Assembly: GCA_028711875.1 (NCBI GenBank) | Contig: JAQTRJ010000097.1 | Span: forward strand, 1-7,453 | Reading direction: 5' to 3' | Length of the DNA: 7,453 bases | Source: a bacterium | GTDB lineage: Bacteria; Electryoneota; RPQS01 | Shown here: one piece after another, positions 5,573 to 7,453 of the stretch | Numbering within the stretch: position 1 is the stretch's first letter | Layout: every line of letters begins with the position of its first letter | The notes under the pieces: model-generated | Seen by the model: the letters and a program-made list of their open reading frames with translations, nothing else | Told to the model about the DNA's origin: nothing | Databases searched by the model: none | Translations under genes and position numbers: made by a program

Positions 5573-7453
5573 ATGAAACCTGCTTCTGTGATTCTCGCCA
5601 CCGTATCGTTAACGCTGCTGCTGCTGCTGCCCGCAAACCGATCCGCGGCGATGCCGCCTCATCCCGACTTGCTCGAACAGATCCGCGCGGGCGAGGTGCC
5701 GGAACCGTACTATCTGAGTCATCATGCAGAGCTGACGGCGCGGGGACTCAATGCCCCCATGCGCACACGCTCACTTCACGAATTGCTGCATCGTTCGCTG
5801 GATGAAGACCTGAATATTCTGGCGATTCTGGTGGACTTCTCGGACAACGGCCAGCGGACGCCGGCCGACGACTTCGACGTGCTGCTGTTCGACAGCGCCC
5901 GCGGATCGCTGCGCAACTACTACCAGGAAGTATCCTACGGCAACTTGACGCTGACCACGGTGAACGTGCCGGGCGCGCTCGGCTGGCAGCGCGCGCCGCA
6001 GAGCTACTCCTACTACGTGAATCACAACAACGGTTTCGGCTCGTATCCGCGCAACGCCCAGAAGCTGGCGGAAGACGCCGTTCATCTCGTGGACGCGGTG
6101 GTGGATTTTTCGCGCTACGACAACGACGGCGACGGCTACGTGGACGCGCTGTTCATCGTGCACGCCGGGCCGGGAGCGGAGCGCACGGGCAACGGGAATC
6201 ATATCTGGTCGCACATGTGGAGCATGAATCCGCAGGTTGTGGACGGCGTGACCACGGAAATCTACTCCATGGAACCCGAGTTTTGGAACGCACCGGGCGA
6301 CATGACCTGCGGAGTGTACGCCCATGAGATGGGGCACTCGGTGTTCGGATTGCCCGATTTCTACGACTACGATTACGACTCGGAAGGGCTGGGGAAGTGG
6401 AGCCTGATGGCGGGTGGATCGTGGAACGGACCGCTCGGCGCGACTCCGGCGCATCCTGATGCGTGGTGTCGGATGACGATGGGCTTCGTGACGCCGGTGT
6501 GCGTAACGAGCGATATGCCGTTCGTCGCGATTCCGAACGTGGAAACCGCGCCGCTCATCTATCGGCTATGGACGAACGGAAATCAGGGCCAGCAATATTT
6601 TCTCGTCGAGAACCGTCAGCGCACCGGTTACGATGCGGCAATCCCCGGCGAAGGATTGCTGATCTATCACGTGGACGACCAGCGGCATGGCAACGACAAC
6701 CAGTGGTATCCGGGCTACACCGAAGACGGACACTATCAGGTGGCGCTGGAGCAGGCGGACGGTTTATGGAATCTGGAACAAAACATGAACAGCGGCGACG
6801 GCGGCGATCCATTTTCAACCGCCACCGGAAGCAACTTTACCCAGCTCACCGTTCCCGACAACCGCAGCTATGCATCTCAAGACACACGAGTGGGCGTGCG
6901 CCGCGTGAGCGCATCCGGCGACACCATGACGGCGGGGCTCTACGTTGGCTCCGCGTCGAACCTCGTGTTCGCATCCATTCCCGACACGGCGGCCGTGGCC
7001 GGAGCGACGGTCTGCGTTCCGATGATCGTGGAAGATGAGATCGCCGCCGAGAACGTGACGCGCGTGCAGTGCCGCGTCACGTTCGACGAGACGCTCGTGA
7101 CCATGACTCCGCCCTATTATGACATCGCGGCGGGCCTCATTCCCGCAAGTTGGGACGTGATTGAGGATCATACGACGTCCGGCACGATAACGATCACGGC
7201 GCAGGGCAGCACGCCGCTCACCGGCAGCGGGCCGCTGTTCTGTCTCCATGCGACGCTCGCCGTGTTAGCCTACGAGGGCGACGTCAGCCCGCTGCGGTTC
7301 GTCGAACTCACATTCAATCAGGGAACGCCGGCCGCCGACACGACCAGCGGAAGTCTGACCGTGATCGCCCCGCGTTTGGAAACGACACCGTTCAACGTGG
7401 ATTTCGGATACATTCGCGTGGGACGACCGGCCATGAACGGTTTAGTCGTGCGC
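5573..7453 (+). CDS. Secreted M6-family metalloprotease with cohesin-like domain (3' partial)
   Basis: The frame is open for 627 codons to the window end. A Sec signal peptide (1-26, Leu-rich core encoded by five CTG codons, likely cleaved after S-A-A) precedes a propeptide-like stretch (about 27-75) and an M6 (immune inhibitor A-like) catalytic region (about 80-460). The zinc site is H251-E252-M-G-H255, followed by GLPDFYD (259-265) and the Met-containing 'GKWSLMAGGSWNG' (274-286). Other M6 landmarks are 'YDNDGDGYVDALFIVHAGPG' (a DxDxDG calcium-type loop, 182-201), 'YFLVENRQ' (342-349), 'GEGLLIYHVDD' (359-369) and 'ALEQADG' (391-397). Residues about 463-598 look like a cohesin-type beta sandwich ('GATVCVPM', 'FDETLVTM', 'GSGPLFCLHATL', final 'GSLTVI'). 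At 601-627 a 'choice-of-anchor D'-like module starts ('FNVDFGYIRVG'). The protein is probably exported and degrades extracellular protein. The C-terminus, where a sorting signal could lie, is missing. HExxH is followed by three, not two, residues before Gly. Confidence 0.93.
   Translation, partial: MKPASVILATVSLTLLLLLPANRSAAMPPHPDLLEQIRAGEVPEPYYLSHHAELTARGLNAPMRTRSLHELLHRSLDEDLNILAILVDFSDNGQRTPADDFDVLLFDSARGSLRNYYQEVSYGNLTLTTVNVPGALGWQRAPQSYSYYVNHNNGFGSYPRNAQKLAEDAVHLVDAVVDFSRYDNDGDGYVDALFIVHAGPGAERTGNGNHIWSHMWSMNPQVVDGVTTEIYSMEPEFWNAPGDMTCGVYAHEMGHSVFGLPDFYDYDYDSEGLGKWSLMAGGSWNGPLGATPAHPDAWCRMTMGFVTPVCVTSDMPFVAIPNVETAPLIYRLWTNGNQGQQYFLVENRQRTGYDAAIPGEGLLIYHVDDQRHGNDNQWYPGYTEDGHYQVALEQADGLWNLEQNMNSGDGGDPFSTATGSNFTQLTVPDNRSYASQDTRVGVRRVSASGDTMTAGLYVGSASNLVFASIPDTAAVAGATVCVPMIVEDEIAAENVTRVQCRVTFDETLVTMTPPYYDIAAGLIPASWDVIEDHTTSGTITITAQGSTPLTGSGPLFCLHATLAVLAYEGDVSPLRFVELTFNQGTPAADTTSGSLTVIAPRLETTPFNVDFGYIRVGRPAMNGLVVR
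6959..7366 (+). other. Cohesin-like domain inside the M6 protease
   Basis: Residues about 463-598 of the protease follow the pattern of cohesin-type domains: an opening strand with Ala-Gly-x-x-V-x-V-P, a middle 'V..F(D)..L' strand, 'G.L' and 'G.I.I' strands, a 'G.GPLF.L.ATL' strand, and a closing 'SGSLTVI'. Outside cellulosomes such domains occur as beta-sandwich modules in many secreted proteins. A dockerin partner is not visible here. The domain call is from residue patterns only. Confidence 0.55.

Noticed and set aside
5553..5576. Seven-codon frame (MTTKDPL) whose TGA overlaps the M6 start as ATGA
   Set aside because: It could be a leader peptide coupled to the protease start, but it has no ribosome binding site of its own and such short frames are common by chance.
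5615..5629. Five tandem CTG codons
   Set aside because: They encode the Leu core of the signal peptide. The run is short and explained by function, although slippage is possible in principle.
5771..6454. Minus-strand open frame (227 codons) inside the M6 peptidase gene, plus other frames there (6463-7038 plus, 6815-7249 minus)
   Set aside because: All lie within the continuous 627-codon M6 frame with signal peptide and zinc motif; their translations are Arg/His-rich shadows.

Overview
The window looks like chromosomal sequence from a GC-rich bacterium. It carries a bacterial translation GTPase, a cytoplasmic hybrid histidine kinase, and a large secreted M6-type metalloprotease that has cohesin-like and 'choice-of-anchor D'-like modules after its catalytic part. 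Secreted multidomain proteases of this style are frequent in the FCB superphylum and related candidate phyla (Zixibacteria, Latescibacteria and KSB1-like groups) and in some deltaproteobacterial or myxobacterial lineages. This placement is an inference from gene style, not from a marker gene. I see no tRNA, rRNA, CRISPR array, insertion sequence, integrase or phage gene.

Layout. (1) Positions 1-1034, plus strand: the C-terminal half of the ribosome-associated GTPase TypA/BipA, cut at the window start. (2) 1047-1286, plus: a small Ada-like zinc-site fragment lying in the same reading frame as TypA just after its stop, ending in tandem stops and followed by a good candidate intrinsic terminator (1293-1325). 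(3) 1354-2229, plus: an aldo/keto-reductase-fold protein that has lost three of the four catalytic residues. (4) 2183-4153, minus: a PAS-PAS-HisKA-HATPase-REC hybrid histidine kinase. It converges on gene 3 and overlaps it tail to tail by 47 bp. (5) 4154-4376: a divergent intergenic region with three inverted repeats and a plausible promoter for the cupin gene. (6) 4377-4748, plus: a small single-domain cupin. (7) 4902-5534, plus: a CPBP-family (Rce1/Abi-like) membrane protein with Gln in place of the first Glu of its signature motif. (8) 5573-7453, plus: a secreted M6-family metallopeptidase that runs off the window end.

How the genes relate. TypA and the small fragment probably end one transcription unit at the terminator. 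The aldo/keto reductase-like gene has its own strong ribosome binding site. The kinase and the cupin are divergent and may share control sequences. The CPBP protein and the M6 protease are 38 bp apart and could be co-transcribed, although a weak hairpin sits between them. The window does not show one coherent pathway. The most unusual content is three enzyme-fold proteins with altered active-site residues or spacing (the aldo/keto reductase, the CPBP protein and the M6 protease) and the truncated Ada-like piece behind TypA. I found no convincing evidence for a wholly new multi-gene system.
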